Shown: positions 1 through 9,162, counted from the stretch's first letter. The stretch: 64,000 nucleotides of DNA from Flavobacterium sp. MFBS3-15 (GCF_026107645.2 NZ_JAPCHV010000011.1:85253-149252); one strand, 5' to 3'. Numbers and translations are program-made. Notes: generated by a model from the letters alone, not told the origin.

Positions 1-1
1 A

Positions 2-1567
2 CTCCTGTACATCAATACCAATAAGTATGCGCTGCAAAATGTTTCGGCCACGCCGTTTGAAAAGGGTAAGATCGACATCAAGATCCAGCAGCAGTACTCT
101 CTTGTGGATGGGCAATGGTTTCCGCAACAGTTGGAATACGCACTCATCATGAATGATTATCCTACCAAAAAAACCGGCATGATCGTGCAGGGGAGGAGTT
201 ATATTGACAATGTGCAGCTCAATGTGCCGTTACGCAAAAAGGACTTCAGGCTCGAATCGGTATGGATTGATGACGACGCTGCAAAAAAGGACAGCATTTA
301 TTGGCAAACGGCGCGACGCGAAGCCCTGAATACAGAGGAGGCAACGACCTACAGGGTTATTGACAGCCTGGGTGAAAAGCATAATTTTGACGGGATGCTT
401 ACCGTTGTGGAAAAACTGGTGCGCGGCAGGATCCCTGTAAAATTTGTTGACATTGACCTCGGCAAAACGCTTGTCTATAACAAATATGAAGGCTTCCGGC
501 TTGGCCTTGGGCTGTATACCAACGAAAAGCTGTTCGACAGGCTTGAGCTTGGCGGGTTCTTTGGCTATGGCCTAAAGGATGAAAAGTGGAAGTATGGCGG
601 GGAGATCAATTATGAGCTTTCCAAAAGGCATGAATTTAAGATAGGGGCCAAGTACCAGGATAATCTGGTCGAGGTGGGTGAGCATGGCTTTAAGCATGCC
701 AGCTTCAGCTATTATAATTTCCGTGATATTATTGCCTACCGCATGGACAGGATACAGGAGGAAACCTTTAATGTCGGATTCAGGGCGATGCGCTACTTCA
801 AATGGAATTTGAACCTGAGCCACCAAAGAGTCAATCCGTTATATCCGTATGCGTTTATTAATGACGGAACCACCTTTACAAGGTATGATAACAGTACCGT
901 GGGCGTAAGCCTCCGGTTTGCGTACAAGGAAAAGATCGTTAATTCTTTCCGCCAGAATATCAGCACGGGTACAACCTGGCCGGTATTGTACCTTTATTAT
1001 ACGCGTGGGATAAAAGATATGTTTGAGGGCGATTTCAATTACAACAAGATCGAAGCGGTCATTGAGGATTCTTTCTATACCAAAAGCTTTGGGAAAACAA
1101 CATACAGGGTCGAGGCCGGTTACATCGATAAGCCGGTGCCCTACGGCCAGCTCTTTACCGGAGAAGGGAGCTATGATGACGATACCAAAATCATAGTGAA
1201 AAACACTTTCCAGACGTTGCTCCCTTATGAGTTTTTATCCGACAGGTATGTGAACCTTTTCACTTCTCACAATTTTGAGAGCCTGCTGTTCAAAACGGCA
1301 TGGTTCCAGCCGCAACTTTCCGTACACAATAACTTTGGCTATGGCGACCTTCGCAACCCGTACAGCCACCTTACCGACTTTAAGGTAAAGGACAAACTAT
1401 TTATGGAAACCGGCCTTCAGGTAGATCAAATTGTAAAGATGAACTACCTTAATATTGGCTACCTTGGCTTTGGCGCTGGTGTTTTTTGCAGGTATGGCGG
1501 CTATGCCTACGATGATTTTAATGACAACCTTGTATTTAAGATAACGGCAAGCTTCTCGATAAAGTAA
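2..1567 (+). CDS. DUF5686 family outer-membrane-associated protein, 5' truncated by window edge
   Basis: The reading frame is open from base 2 to the stop at 1567, so the gene begins outside the window and only its C-terminal part (about 521 residues) is visible. The visible part is rich in alternating aromatic and charged residues typical of beta-strands, contains a GRSYI stretch about a quarter of the way in, and ends in a beta-signal-like strand (ITASFSIK). This matches my recollection of the DUF5686 proteins of Bacteroidota, which usually start with a signal peptide and a CarboxypepD_reg-like domain and are thought to form an outer-membrane barrel. Function is not established. A GTG at 104 could look like a start but is internal. 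Confidence 0.75.
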   Translation, partial: LLYINTNKYALQNVSATPFEKGKIDIKIQQQYSLVDGQWFPQQLEYALIMNDYPTKKTGMIVQGRSYIDNVQLNVPLRKKDFRLESVWIDDDAAKKDSIYWQTARREALNTEEATTYRVIDSLGEKHNFDGMLTVVEKLVRGRIPVKFVDIDLGKTLVYNKYEGFRLGLGLYTNEKLFDRLELGGFFGYGLKDEKWKYGGEINYELSKRHEFKIGAKYQDNLVEVGEHGFKHASFSYYNFRDIIAYRMDRIQEETFNVGFRAMRYFKWNLNLSHQRVNPLYPYAFINDGTTFTRYDNSTVGVSLRFAYKEKIVNSFRQNISTGTTWPVLYLYYTRGIKDMFEGDFNYNKIEAVIEDSFYTKSFGKTTYRVEAGYIDKPVPYGQLFTGEGSYDDDTKIIVKNTFQTLLPYEFLSDRYVNLFTSHNFESLLFKTAWFQPQLSVHNNFGYGDLRNPYSHLTDFKVKDKLFMETGLQVDQIVKMNYLNIGYLGFGAGVFCRYGGYAYDDFNDNLVFKITASFSIK

Positions 1568-1580
1568 TCCTGACGTTTTA

Positions 1581-1721
1581 ACCTCAAACTCCCCTCACGA
1601 AAGGAGAGGGAGTAGTTACACTCGAATGAAAACTACTGTCTAATCCTATTTTTGAGGTTGTGATTCATAATTGTATTGGGTTCGGGCTCCCTCTCCTTTG
1701 GAGAGAGGTTGGGGGTGAGGT
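1581..1721. repeat. GC-rich imperfect inverted repeat between convergent genes
   Basis: Two arms, 1581-1612 (CCCCTC...GGAGAGGGAG) and 1686-1721 (CTCCCTCTCCTTTGGAGAG...GGTGAGG), are imperfect reverse complements separated by about 75 bases of AT-rich sequence. It lies between two convergent genes. Repeats with a CCCTCTCCTTTGGAGAG core are scattered in many Bacteroidota genomes. It could be a non-autonomous mobile element or a bidirectional RNA hairpin. Confidence 0.5.
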
Positions 1722-1766
1722 CTGTAGAAAGCAGGAGGAATCATGTTTTGATGAAGTCAATCAAAT

Positions 1767-1791
1767 AAAAAAAGCTGCCCTTTCGGACAAC
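1767..1791 (-). terminator. Intrinsic terminator of the beta-barrel gene pair
   Basis: On the minus strand a 7-bp stem (GTTGTCC/GGGCAGC, with G-U pairs) closes a GAAA tetraloop and is followed by seven U residues, just after the stop codon at 1802. It should end transcription of the two minus-strand beta-barrel genes. Confidence 0.75.
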
Positions 1792-1801
1792 TTACTTATT
1801 T

Positions 1802-4630
1802 TTAAAACCACCAGAACGGGCTTCCGCCTTCGTCTTTTTTCTTGGCAAACTTGTCCAGCTTAAAGGTTAGCGAGAACATCACATAGCGTTTCAGTACCGT
1901 GTTTTCCTCATCGCGTATGCTCGTAGCGTTGATCCTTCTCGAAGTCCCTACGTTTTGGTTCAGCAAATCGTATACTTTAACTTTGAAAAGCAGGTGGTCC
2001 TGTAAAAAGTTGTAGCCAAGGCTGCTGTTCCACAGGAAGAAATCGCGCTTAAACCCATCAGCAATCTGTGTGGTATAGGTATAGCCAAAGTCGTTACCGA
2101 AAACTACGTGCTTGGGCCAGTAGCTGGTTGTCTGCAGGTTAAGCCGGTGTACCGCATTGCTTGCCTGGCTTTCAGGATAGTTAGCGGAATAATTCGTTTG
2201 GTTATATGTAAAATTATACGACGGGTTGATAGTAAGCAACTCGCCAAATTCATAGGTAAAATTCACTCGTGGTGTTAAACGTAATGTCTGGGAGTCAAAC
2301 ATTTCACCATTCAGGAAGCCCTTGTCAACATTGTAGTTGCCGCTTAGGCCAAAGCTAAAGCGGTAGGTGCTGCCGGCTTCTGTTTTGATCGATTTGCTGT
2401 AGTTACCCCCAAACCAAGTGTAAAATGTGCCCGAAACATTGGTGTATTGCGTTGTGCGTTCGCCGCTTGTATTCACCTCGGTAAAGCCTTTTATTTCGTC
2501 ATGATTGAACTGCCCGCCTGCCCAAAAGTTGTATCCGGAGCGGGTGGCATAGTCAAAATCACGGAAGCTCATGTTTACGTTGTGGTAACGCTGCGGATCC
2601 AGGTCCGGGTTACCGCGGGTTATGGACAAAGGGTTGCTTACATCATCTACCGGCAATATCTGGTTGGGCTGGGCAAAGGTTACATCATAATTGTATCCGA
2701 CCCACATCGATTTTGACTTTGTAATTTGGTAATGGAAGCCCAAATTTGCCGAAGGCAGCACATAATCTTTTGCCAGTGTTGTATTCTCGCCCCTGTACAG
2801 CGAGTAGTTGTCGAACTTCGAAATTTGGGGACCCGCTTCGAAATTGAACCACAGCTTGCCCTTGCTTATGCTGAAGCCTGCAGTGGGGCGAAGTATGTTG
2901 GTTTTGGAAGTCATGTAATTGGTCAGCGAGTCATTGTAAATGCTGTAACTGTTGGTTGTTGGGTCAAAGTCGAAACCATCGCGGTCCTGCAGCATTCTTT
3001 TATGCTCATAGGCCATCCCAATTTTTACGTTCATAGAGTCAGTTACGGGCTCAAGGTATTCAAGTCCTGCCGTGTAATTGTCATTCGCCTGGCGGTTGTA
3101 GCGTAACTGGTTCCTGTTCCTGTTGCGTACGGCTTCTACACCATTTTCATACGTATAGGTATCAATATCATAGCTGTTTTGCTCAGTGCCGTCATCAGCC
3201 TTATTGTCATTCTGCAGCACAACGTTCATCGACCTTCCTTTCTTTTTAAAAGCTTTGTTAAATACAAAGTAACTCTCAAAGCCTTTGTTGTCGTTGTTGG
3301 TAAAGTTGTTGTTCACACTCTCGTTCATCGGGCGGGCATCCACTACACGGTAGGATTCCTGGCTCGAAGCATTGCTGTATTTTGAATTTGCAGTGACAAA
3401 TTTTGGTGCAAAATAGATTGATGCCGTTGAATCGATCTTAACGTCAAACTCGGTGTTGAAGTTATGGGAATAGCGGCTTGTATTCGTTACAGAGCGCGAA
3501 TCGGTTCGGTAGCTGGGATCGGTCAGGTCACCGGATTCGGCATCTACAGGAAGAAAATTGGTTTCGCTGGTGCGGTTGCGGTTGTCGGTATCGGCGCTGC
3601 TGTAAAAATAGTTGGCGCTCCCGTCAAAGCCTTTTACCCATTCGTCCGCATAGTTAAGGCCCAGGATGTTGGACTGCGTAATTCCCCTGCCTCCGCCAAA
3701 CTGCATTCCGTTGATGCTGAAACTTCCATCGTCACTGCTCCAGAAGGAGCGGTTGCGCCCGCCGCCCATCGTATCGAATATCTCATCCATGCTAAACCCG
3801 CTGGAATTGATGTTGTTGGACGATGCCAGCAGGCTTATCTTGGTAGGCCCTTTAAAGTAGTTGGCCAACAGACTGCTTTCATAGCGGTCATCGCTGCCGT
3901 AGCCCCCCATGAGCTTGCCAAAGTAGCCTTTGTTCTTATCTTCGTCTATGGTAAGGTTAATGCTCGCGCTGTCGCTCGTTGCCTTTTGTCCGGAAAGCTC
4001 TTCCTGCTTGGTTTTGCTGTCGGTTACCTGTACTTTATTGATGATATCGGCAGGCAGGTTTTGCAGGGCTATCTTGCCGTCCTTGTCAAAAAACGGCTTT
4101 CCGTTTACCAGTATCTGGTTTACTTCCTTCCCGTTTACGGTTATCTTGCCTTCTTCGTCAATGTCTACGCCGGGCAGCTGTTTCAGGAGCGCTTCCACGT
4201 TGGCGTCAGGCCGCACCTTGAACGATGCGGCATTAAATTCGAGCGTATCCGATTTGATCCGGATGGGCGGTATTTCCGACTCAATGACTACCTCGTTCAG
4301 TTCCGAGGGTTTGTCCTCCAGCTTTACCGTGCCGAAATCGCGGTCTTCGGCAGCCGATTCGATCAGCTGCCTATGGTCGGCCATACCGATGAAGGATACT
4401 TTAAGGTAAACAGGCTGCGTGATCTTGCGGGTCTTTATCTCCCAGTTTCCGTTTTTGTTGGAAATGGTGTAATCCACCATGGTCGAATCCTTTACCGAAG
4501 TGAGGTATACCGTGGCCGATTCGAGTGGGATGTCCTGGCTGTCGGTGATTTTTCCTTTTAAGGTAATGGTCTGGCTGAAGCTTAATGTGGTACAGGCAAA
4601 AAAGAATAGGAACGTTAGTAATTTGTGCAT
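1802..4630 (-). CDS. Outer-membrane beta-barrel protein, CarboxypepD_reg + plug-like + OMP_b-brl_3 (TonB-receptor-like), copy 2
   Basis: This 942-residue protein has a signal peptide (about residues 1-19, ending FSQ), a CarboxypepD_reg-like beta-sandwich (about 20-105; GKITDSQDIPLESATVYL), a plug-like segment (about 118-230; LPGVDI, VNGKEVNQILVNGKPFF) and a long Tyr/Asn/Ser-rich beta-barrel to the C-terminus. The barrel corresponds to the OMP_b-brl_3 type found in Bacteroidota TonB-receptor-like proteins. A substrate cannot be read; no SusD partner lies nearby, so a polysaccharide utilisation locus is not indicated. It follows its paralog at 4745-7540 by 114 bases in the same direction and a terminator sits just after its stop. 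The tail KKKDEGGSPFWWF extends past the final barrel strand. Confidence 0.85.
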   Translation of the reverse strand: MHKLLTFLFFFACTTLSFSQTITLKGKITDSQDIPLESATVYLTSVKDSTMVDYTISNKNGNWEIKTRKITQPVYLKVSFIGMADHRQLIESAAEDRDFGTVKLEDKPSELNEVVIESEIPPIRIKSDTLEFNAASFKVRPDANVEALLKQLPGVDIDEEGKITVNGKEVNQILVNGKPFFDKDGKIALQNLPADIINKVQVTDSKTKQEELSGQKATSDSASINLTIDEDKNKGYFGKLMGGYGSDDRYESSLLANYFKGPTKISLLASSNNINSSGFSMDEIFDTMGGGRNRSFWSSDDGSFSINGMQFGGGRGITQSNILGLNYADEWVKGFDGSANYFYSSADTDNRNRTSETNFLPVDAESGDLTDPSYRTDSRSVTNTSRYSHNFNTEFDVKIDSTASIYFAPKFVTANSKYSNASSQESYRVVDARPMNESVNNNFTNNDNKGFESYFVFNKAFKKKGRSMNVVLQNDNKADDGTEQNSYDIDTYTYENGVEAVRNRNRNQLRYNRQANDNYTAGLEYLEPVTDSMNVKIGMAYEHKRMLQDRDGFDFDPTTNSYSIYNDSLTNYMTSKTNILRPTAGFSISKGKLWFNFEAGPQISKFDNYSLYRGENTTLAKDYVLPSANLGFHYQITKSKSMWVGYNYDVTFAQPNQILPVDDVSNPLSITRGNPDLDPQRYHNVNMSFRDFDYATRSGYNFWAGGQFNHDEIKGFTEVNTSGERTTQYTNVSGTFYTWFGGNYSKSIKTEAGSTYRFSFGLSGNYNVDKGFLNGEMFDSQTLRLTPRVNFTYEFGELLTINPSYNFTYNQTNYSANYPESQASNAVHRLNLQTTSYWPKHVVFGNDFGYTYTTQIADGFKRDFFLWNSSLGYNFLQDHLLFKVKVYDLLNQNVGTSRRINATSIRDEENTVLKRYVMFSLTFKLDKFAKKKDEGGSPFWWF

Positions 4631-4744
4631 GCAATTTTAGGTAATAGGTTGGTTTAAATAGTAAGGTTATCCTTATAAAACTGCTAAGAAAGCATTTTAT
4701 TGCCAATATTGGCCAAAAGAATTCGTTTTTAACGCTTGTTAGAG

Positions 4745-7540
4745 CTATCTCATGCGTGGGCCACGCTGCCTTTGCGGCGCCGGTGTGCTGCCGAACTTGT
4801 TGAACTTCCACGTGAGCGAAAACATCACATAACGTTTCAGTACGGTATTTTCCTCATTGCTTACAGACGTTGGCTCAATTGTCCTTTTCACGCCGGTGTT
4901 CTGGTTCAGCAAATCATAAACTTTTACCTTGAACATAAGGTCGTCCTTCAGGAAGTTATAGCCCACACTGGTATTGAGAAGGTAAAAATCCTTCCGGAAG
5001 CCGTCAGGTATATTGGAATTATAGGTATAGCCAAAATCCAGCCCTGCTACCGTATGCTTCGGCCAGTAGCTGGTGGCCTCCATCCCTATGGTATGCATAA
5101 AGCCCGAGGCGCTGCTAACGCTGTAATTATCGTAATTATATTCATTATAATTAAAGTTATACGACGGGCTGAGGGTGAGCAATTCGCCATAGCGATAGGT
5201 AACGTTGACGTTCGGGCTGATGCCGATGGATCTGGAATTGTACAGTTCGGTGTTCAGGTAGCCCTTGTTGGTGCTGAAATTGGTGCTCAGGCCCGTATTA
5301 ACCAGCCATTCGTGCGCATCCTGCTTAAAGGTTTTGTTCCAGTTTAGCGAAACCGAAGCATTCATGTTGCCCGAAATGTTGCGGTAGCTGGTGGTCCGCT
5401 TAGCGCTTTCGTCAATGGTGGCATACTGTGTTACCTGGTCGTCATACATGACCAGGTAGGCACTTGCGTTTATGCCTGAGCGGCTGCCGTTATTGAAGTT
5501 GCGGTAACCGGCCCTGATGGTGTGCGATTGCGTAAGGTCCAGGTTGGGGTTCCCTACAATGGTGTTCAGCGGATTGCTCAGGTCCTCAACGGGGAGCAGC
5601 TGGCCCGGCTGGGGGAAAGTCACCGAATAACGATAGTTGGCAAATACCGATTTCGTCTTGGTAAACCTGTAGGTGGCACGTAAATATCCCTGTGGCATCA
5701 GGTAGTCCCTGTCGAGGTTATACAGCTGGCCAATGTATTCGGCATTGTTGCGGAACGACGAAAACTGCGCCCCGAATTCGCCACTCATGCGGAGCTTGCT
5801 TTTATCCAGGGAAAATCCTGCCACAGGTGCAAGGGTATTGGTCACCGATGCAAGGTAGTTCGATAGTGAATCGTTGAAAACCGAATAGGTATTTGTTACA
5901 GGGTCATAATCGTAGCTGTTTCGGCTGCTGGTGTCGCTGTTATTGCTGTAACGGGCAGTGAGGCTGATGCTCAGGGAGTCGGTAAGCGGCTCTATGAACT
6001 CAACGTTTGCACTATACGTTGAGGTGTTGTCCGTATTGTCCAGTATTTGGTTCCGGTTGTCAGTTGTCGTCCCGGTAATGCCGCCCGGATATTTATACTT
6101 TATGGTATTGGACCGGTTCAGGTTCTCGCGGTCGCTGTCGTTGCTATTGGCATTCAGGTGTACGCTCAGCCCACGGCCTTTTTTCGTGAAGCTTTTGAAA
6201 AAGGTGAGCGAATTGCCAAAATTGCGCGTCTCGCTTTCCGAGTACGAATTGGAGGTGCTCTCATTCAGCAGCTTCCCGTCTGCCATCCTGTTGGAAAAAC
6301 TGCTGGAAGCGGACGTGCTGTTGGAATTGGACAAACGCAGCCTGGGCATGTAATTGAGGGTGGCAGTACTGTCGATTTTATACTGCAGTTCGCCGTTTAT
6401 GCTATGGGAATACGATTCGCTCTCGTTGCGCGATTCCGATTTTGTGTTATAGCTCTTGTCGATGAAGGTGCCGGGATTATCGGCATCCTCACCTTCGGGC
6501 AGGTATTCGGTGCCCTCATACTTGCGGCGGTTTTCGGTGGTGGCTCCGGAATAATTGTAGCTCACGCCGGGCTCAAAGCCTTTAAACCATTCGTCATTGT
6601 AGTTTACCCCGGCCGTGTTGCTTATCGTTATGCCGGGGGCGTTGCCGCCACCGCTTACCAACGACCGCGGGCCCGCCCCGCGCCCCACGCTCCCGAATAT
6701 TTCATCCATCGAAAAACCGGAAGAGTTGATGTTGTTGGACGATCCCAGTACGCTTATCTTTCGCTTGTCCTTAAAATAGTTGAGCAGCCCGCTGACTTCA
6801 TACCGCCCGTCACTGCCATAGCCCCCCGTGACCCGCCCGAAGAGCCCTTTGTTCTTGTCTTTTTTTATGGTGAGGTTAATGCTGGCATTATCACCGCTGG
6901 CCTGCTGTTTGGCGAGTTCTTCTTTTTTGGTCTTGGTATCGGTAACCTGCACTTTGTCAATCATGTCGGCAGGCAGGTTTTGCAGCGCTATCTGTCCGTC
7001 GGCATCAAAAAAGGGCTTGCCGTTCACCAGTATCTGGTTCACTTCCTTGCCGTTGACGGTTATTTTTTTGTCGGGGGTTATTACTACGCCCGGCAATTGT
7101 CTCAACAGTGCTTCCACATTGGCATCGGGCCTGACCTTAAACGATGACGCATTGAACTCCAGCGTGTCTTTTTTGATGCGTATGGGTGGAATCTCGCTTT
7201 CTATCACCACCTCATTCAGCTCTGTCGGCAGGTCTTTGAGCTGTACCGTGCCAAAATCGCGGTCTTTTTCCACTGAGGCCATCTCCACCGAATGATTTGC
7301 TATTCCCATGAAGGAGATTTTAAGATTTGCGGGGGCAGCCACCGGAGGGACCTTAAGTTCCCAGCTTCCGCTTTTCGACGTGATGGTATAATCTACGACA
7401 GACGAGTCTTTGGCCCGCATGAGGTACACCGTGGCCGATTCGAGCGGTACAGCGGCGCTGTCGGTAACAACACCACGGAGCGTGACCGATTGGCTATAGC
7501 CGGCAAACGTAAAAAGCAACAGGAATAATAAAAGGCGCAT
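4745..7540 (-). CDS. Outer-membrane beta-barrel protein, CarboxypepD_reg + plug-like + OMP_b-brl_3 (TonB-receptor-like), copy 1
   Basis: A 931-residue paralog of the protein at 1802-4630, with the same order: signal peptide (about 1-16, GYSQ), CarboxypepD_reg-like domain, plug-like segment (LPGVVITPDKKITVNGKEV) and a C-terminal barrel. The two share long near-identical blocks in the plug region (for example RPDANVEALL and QLPGV, and SSNNINSSGFSMDEIF) and diverge in the barrel and loops, as expected of a tandem duplication followed by diversification of exposed parts. It is the upstream gene of the pair. The C-terminal tail here is arginine-rich (RQRGPRMR). Ligand unknown. Confidence 0.85.
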   Translation of the reverse strand: MRLLLFLLLFTFAGYSQSVTLRGVVTDSAAVPLESATVYLMRAKDSSVVDYTITSKSGSWELKVPPVAAPANLKISFMGIANHSVEMASVEKDRDFGTVQLKDLPTELNEVVIESEIPPIRIKKDTLEFNASSFKVRPDANVEALLRQLPGVVITPDKKITVNGKEVNQILVNGKPFFDADGQIALQNLPADMIDKVQVTDTKTKKEELAKQQASGDNASINLTIKKDKNKGLFGRVTGGYGSDGRYEVSGLLNYFKDKRKISVLGSSNNINSSGFSMDEIFGSVGRGAGPRSLVSGGGNAPGITISNTAGVNYNDEWFKGFEPGVSYNYSGATTENRRKYEGTEYLPEGEDADNPGTFIDKSYNTKSESRNESESYSHSINGELQYKIDSTATLNYMPRLRLSNSNSTSASSSFSNRMADGKLLNESTSNSYSESETRNFGNSLTFFKSFTKKGRGLSVHLNANSNDSDRENLNRSNTIKYKYPGGITGTTTDNRNQILDNTDNTSTYSANVEFIEPLTDSLSISLTARYSNNSDTSSRNSYDYDPVTNTYSVFNDSLSNYLASVTNTLAPVAGFSLDKSKLRMSGEFGAQFSSFRNNAEYIGQLYNLDRDYLMPQGYLRATYRFTKTKSVFANYRYSVTFPQPGQLLPVEDLSNPLNTIVGNPNLDLTQSHTIRAGYRNFNNGSRSGINASAYLVMYDDQVTQYATIDESAKRTTSYRNISGNMNASVSLNWNKTFKQDAHEWLVNTGLSTNFSTNKGYLNTELYNSRSIGISPNVNVTYRYGELLTLSPSYNFNYNEYNYDNYSVSSASGFMHTIGMEATSYWPKHTVAGLDFGYTYNSNIPDGFRKDFYLLNTSVGYNFLKDDLMFKVKVYDLLNQNTGVKRTIEPTSVSNEENTVLKRYVMFSLTWKFNKFGSTPAPQRQRGPRMR

Positions 7541-7693
7541 AGGCGTATAGTGAGGCTGGTTTATTAAGTAAACTGCATTACGTTGCGTTTTAGTATCAAC
7601 AAGGCACTGCCGCGTAAAAATACCTACTTATGGGTATTGCCTGCAAATGTTATTTGGATGAAATTTACATTGATAACCAATTAAATACCAATT

Positions 7694-8257
7694 ATGAATT
7701 TTTCTAAAGAATGCAAAAACGGATTTGGCCTTGCCATGTTCCTGCTGTTCGCGCTGCCGGCCTTTGCACAAAAGGAGGCCGACTATACCAACTGGCTGTT
7801 TGTACAATCGGATAAGGCCGTGCAGGTGCGCTATGCCCTTGTAAAGCAGGAGGGCGATGTGGGGCACTACAGCGTACAGTTCCGCATCAACCAGCAGGAT
7901 GACATATTTTGCAAAAGCGCCGACTGCGAAGGGTATGTGATGGCATTTTCCTATCCCACACCGGATAATAAGAATACCATATACCACCATTTTATCTTTT
8001 ACAATACGTTTAAAGGGGTATATACCATGAAAAACCTTGTTCCCATAAAGAACAGCTGGCCCGATGGCTCAAAACGCTTCCTGTCAAAAGAGGAGGGGCT
8101 GATGTATGAGCTGGCCGACGGGCAGAAGGGCAGTGCGGCACAGATATTCTATAACTGCGTGGACGAAAAGCTGAAAAGCACCAACAAGAACCGTTGCGAA
8201 GGCAGCGGCGCCTACAGGAATATCTTCATTACTTCCGAAGCGATAATAGTAAAATAG
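7694..8257 (+). CDS. Secreted hypothetical protein, about 187 aa
   Basis: The protein starts with a basic region and hydrophobic stretch ending ALPAFAQ, a good signal peptidase I site near residue 25, so the mature protein of about 160 residues is probably periplasmic or secreted. It contains one C-x5-C pair (CKSADC) and two further Cys (NCVDEK, NRCEGSG), which could form disulfides. I recognise no domain. It stands alone between a minus-strand gene pair and a bidirectional terminator at 8281-8308. The start is the first ATG in frame and agrees with the signal peptide. Confidence 0.7.
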   Translation: MNFSKECKNGFGLAMFLLFALPAFAQKEADYTNWLFVQSDKAVQVRYALVKQEGDVGHYSVQFRINQQDDIFCKSADCEGYVMAFSYPTPDNKNTIYHHFIFYNTFKGVYTMKNLVPIKNSWPDGSKRFLSKEEGLMYELADGQKGSAAQIFYNCVDEKLKSTNKNRCEGSGAYRNIFITSEAIIVK

Positions 8258-8280
8258 GGGAGGGACAGTTTGTTTACTGA

Positions 8281-8308
8281 AAAACCCGGAGTGTGAGCTC
8301 CGGGTTTT
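8281..8308. terminator. Bidirectional intrinsic terminator
   Basis: An 11-bp perfect stem (AAAACCCGGAG/CTCCGGGTTTT) with a 6-base loop has A and T tracts on both sides. It lies between the convergent genes ending at 8257 and 8310 and can serve both. Confidence 0.85.
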
Positions 8309-8309
8309 G

Positions 8310-8795
8310 TTATTTTTTGTCATTATTTATTTTTCGTAGTTGCTGGATATCCAAAAGGTCTTTTGGCCTGCCTGCCTTAACCTTGCTGGTAATGAGGTCT
8401 TCCAATGATAAGACGCTCCACCTTAAAAATCGCGTTTCATTTACTTCAACAGCAACGCTATCGGTATATGCCTGTTCGAAAGATTTGTTTACCGAAAAGT
8501 TTGTTATTAATTCCAAATCCATGTCTTCCTGCGGAGTGAACTTGATAGAGATGTTTTGCTGTTGGTTTTTTACAGTATCAGGAAAATCATCAACTTCAAA
8601 TCCCATCTCATTAAAAACTGTAACAAGCTTTCTGAAATTTTCTTCGGTAGTTTCGATCCAAAAGTCCACATCAGCCGAATGGCGTTGGTATCCGTGAAAG
8701 TTTACCGCACCCCCGCCAACCATGAGCATCCTTACATTATGCTTATTTGCTAAGGTAATAAATGTACTTATGCTTTCATTCCAGGCCTGTAGCAT
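8310..8795 (-). CDS. Nucleotidyltransferase-fold protein (AbiEii/DUF6036-like)
   Basis: This 161-residue protein carries a GGGAVNFHG motif near residue 28 followed by R-H-S-A-D-V-D-F, matching the G-G-x-A ... R-x-T/S-x-D-x-D pattern of minimal nucleotidyltransferases related to AbiEii and MNT toxins or antitoxins. The two Asp would bind metal. A third acidic strand (EDMDLELIT) and a K-x-GRPKDLLDIQ segment near the C-terminus also fit the family. Its start overlaps the end of a 66-codon upstream gene by 20 bases, so the two are probably translated together as a module. Substrate (a protein, tRNA or nucleotide) is not known. Confidence 0.75.
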   Translation of the reverse strand: MLQAWNESISTFITLANKHNVRMLMVGGGAVNFHGYQRHSADVDFWIETTEENFRKLVTVFNEMGFEVDDFPDTVKNQQQNISIKFTPQEDMDLELITNFSVNKSFEQAYTDSVAVEVNETRFLRWSVLSLEDLITSKVKAGRPKDLLDIQQLRKINNDKK

Positions 8796-8976
8796 TTTTC
8801 TTTGGCATTTCTAAAACAAAGTTAGACGATTTATCAGGCTTGGCAGTTGTCGGGAACATTCTCATCTGCATTGAAAGCTTTAAGAAACGCATCACACGTT
8901 CACCCCCTGACAGCTTCAGGAATTCTTCTTCCCTACGCCTGTTGCTTTCTTCTTTTGTCTCAAACCGCATTTCCAT
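8776..8976 (-). CDS. Small partner protein of the nucleotidyltransferase
   Basis: A 66-residue charged protein (start MEMRFETKEE) with a predicted helical N-terminal half rich in Arg/Glu (SNRRREEEF), a segment LSGGERVMRFLKLS, and no Cys or signal peptide. It overlaps the downstream nucleotidyltransferase by 20 bases in the same direction. The pairing of a small charged protein with an AbiEii-like enzyme resembles toxin-antitoxin cassettes, but I recognise no antitoxin DNA-binding fold, so this role is inference. It may instead be a structural subunit. Confidence 0.6.
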   Translation of the reverse strand: MEMRFETKEESNRRREEEFLKLSGGERVMRFLKLSMQMRMFPTTAKPDKSSNFVLEMPKKNATGLE

Positions 8977-9019
8977 GATACCTGCTTTGACACAAATTTA
9001 GTGAAAACAAATAAATTTC

Positions 9020-9153
9020 AATCACATAGGCACATAGCATTTAAACGGATGAAGTTATCGTGAATTAATAAGGTACTCATAGTGAAGCTTAGCTTCATCT
9101 TTGCGTTACTATCCCTCCCTTTACCTCTTAGAAACCTATGTATCTATGTGGTT
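9020..9153. repeat. MITE-like inverted repeat with CACATAG arms
   Basis: Arm 9020-9037 (AATCACATAGGCACATAG) is an imperfect reverse complement of arm 9136-9153 (CTATGTATCTATGTGGTT). Between them lie a smaller palindrome, TGAAGCTTAGCTTCA, and a CTTTGCG motif. It sits downstream of der on the minus strand. The same kind of arm recurs in other Flavobacteriia as I recall. No protein is encoded inside. Confidence 0.6.
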
Positions 9154-9162
9154 AAATTATTA

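Noticed and set aside
3464..4561. 365-residue frame opposite the first beta-barrel gene
   Set aside because: Antisense shadow of a clear outer-membrane protein gene; low-complexity hydrophobic composition with no motifs.
6047..7147. 366-residue frame opposite the second beta-barrel gene
   Set aside because: Same antisense position as in the paralog; arises from the codon bias of the real gene.
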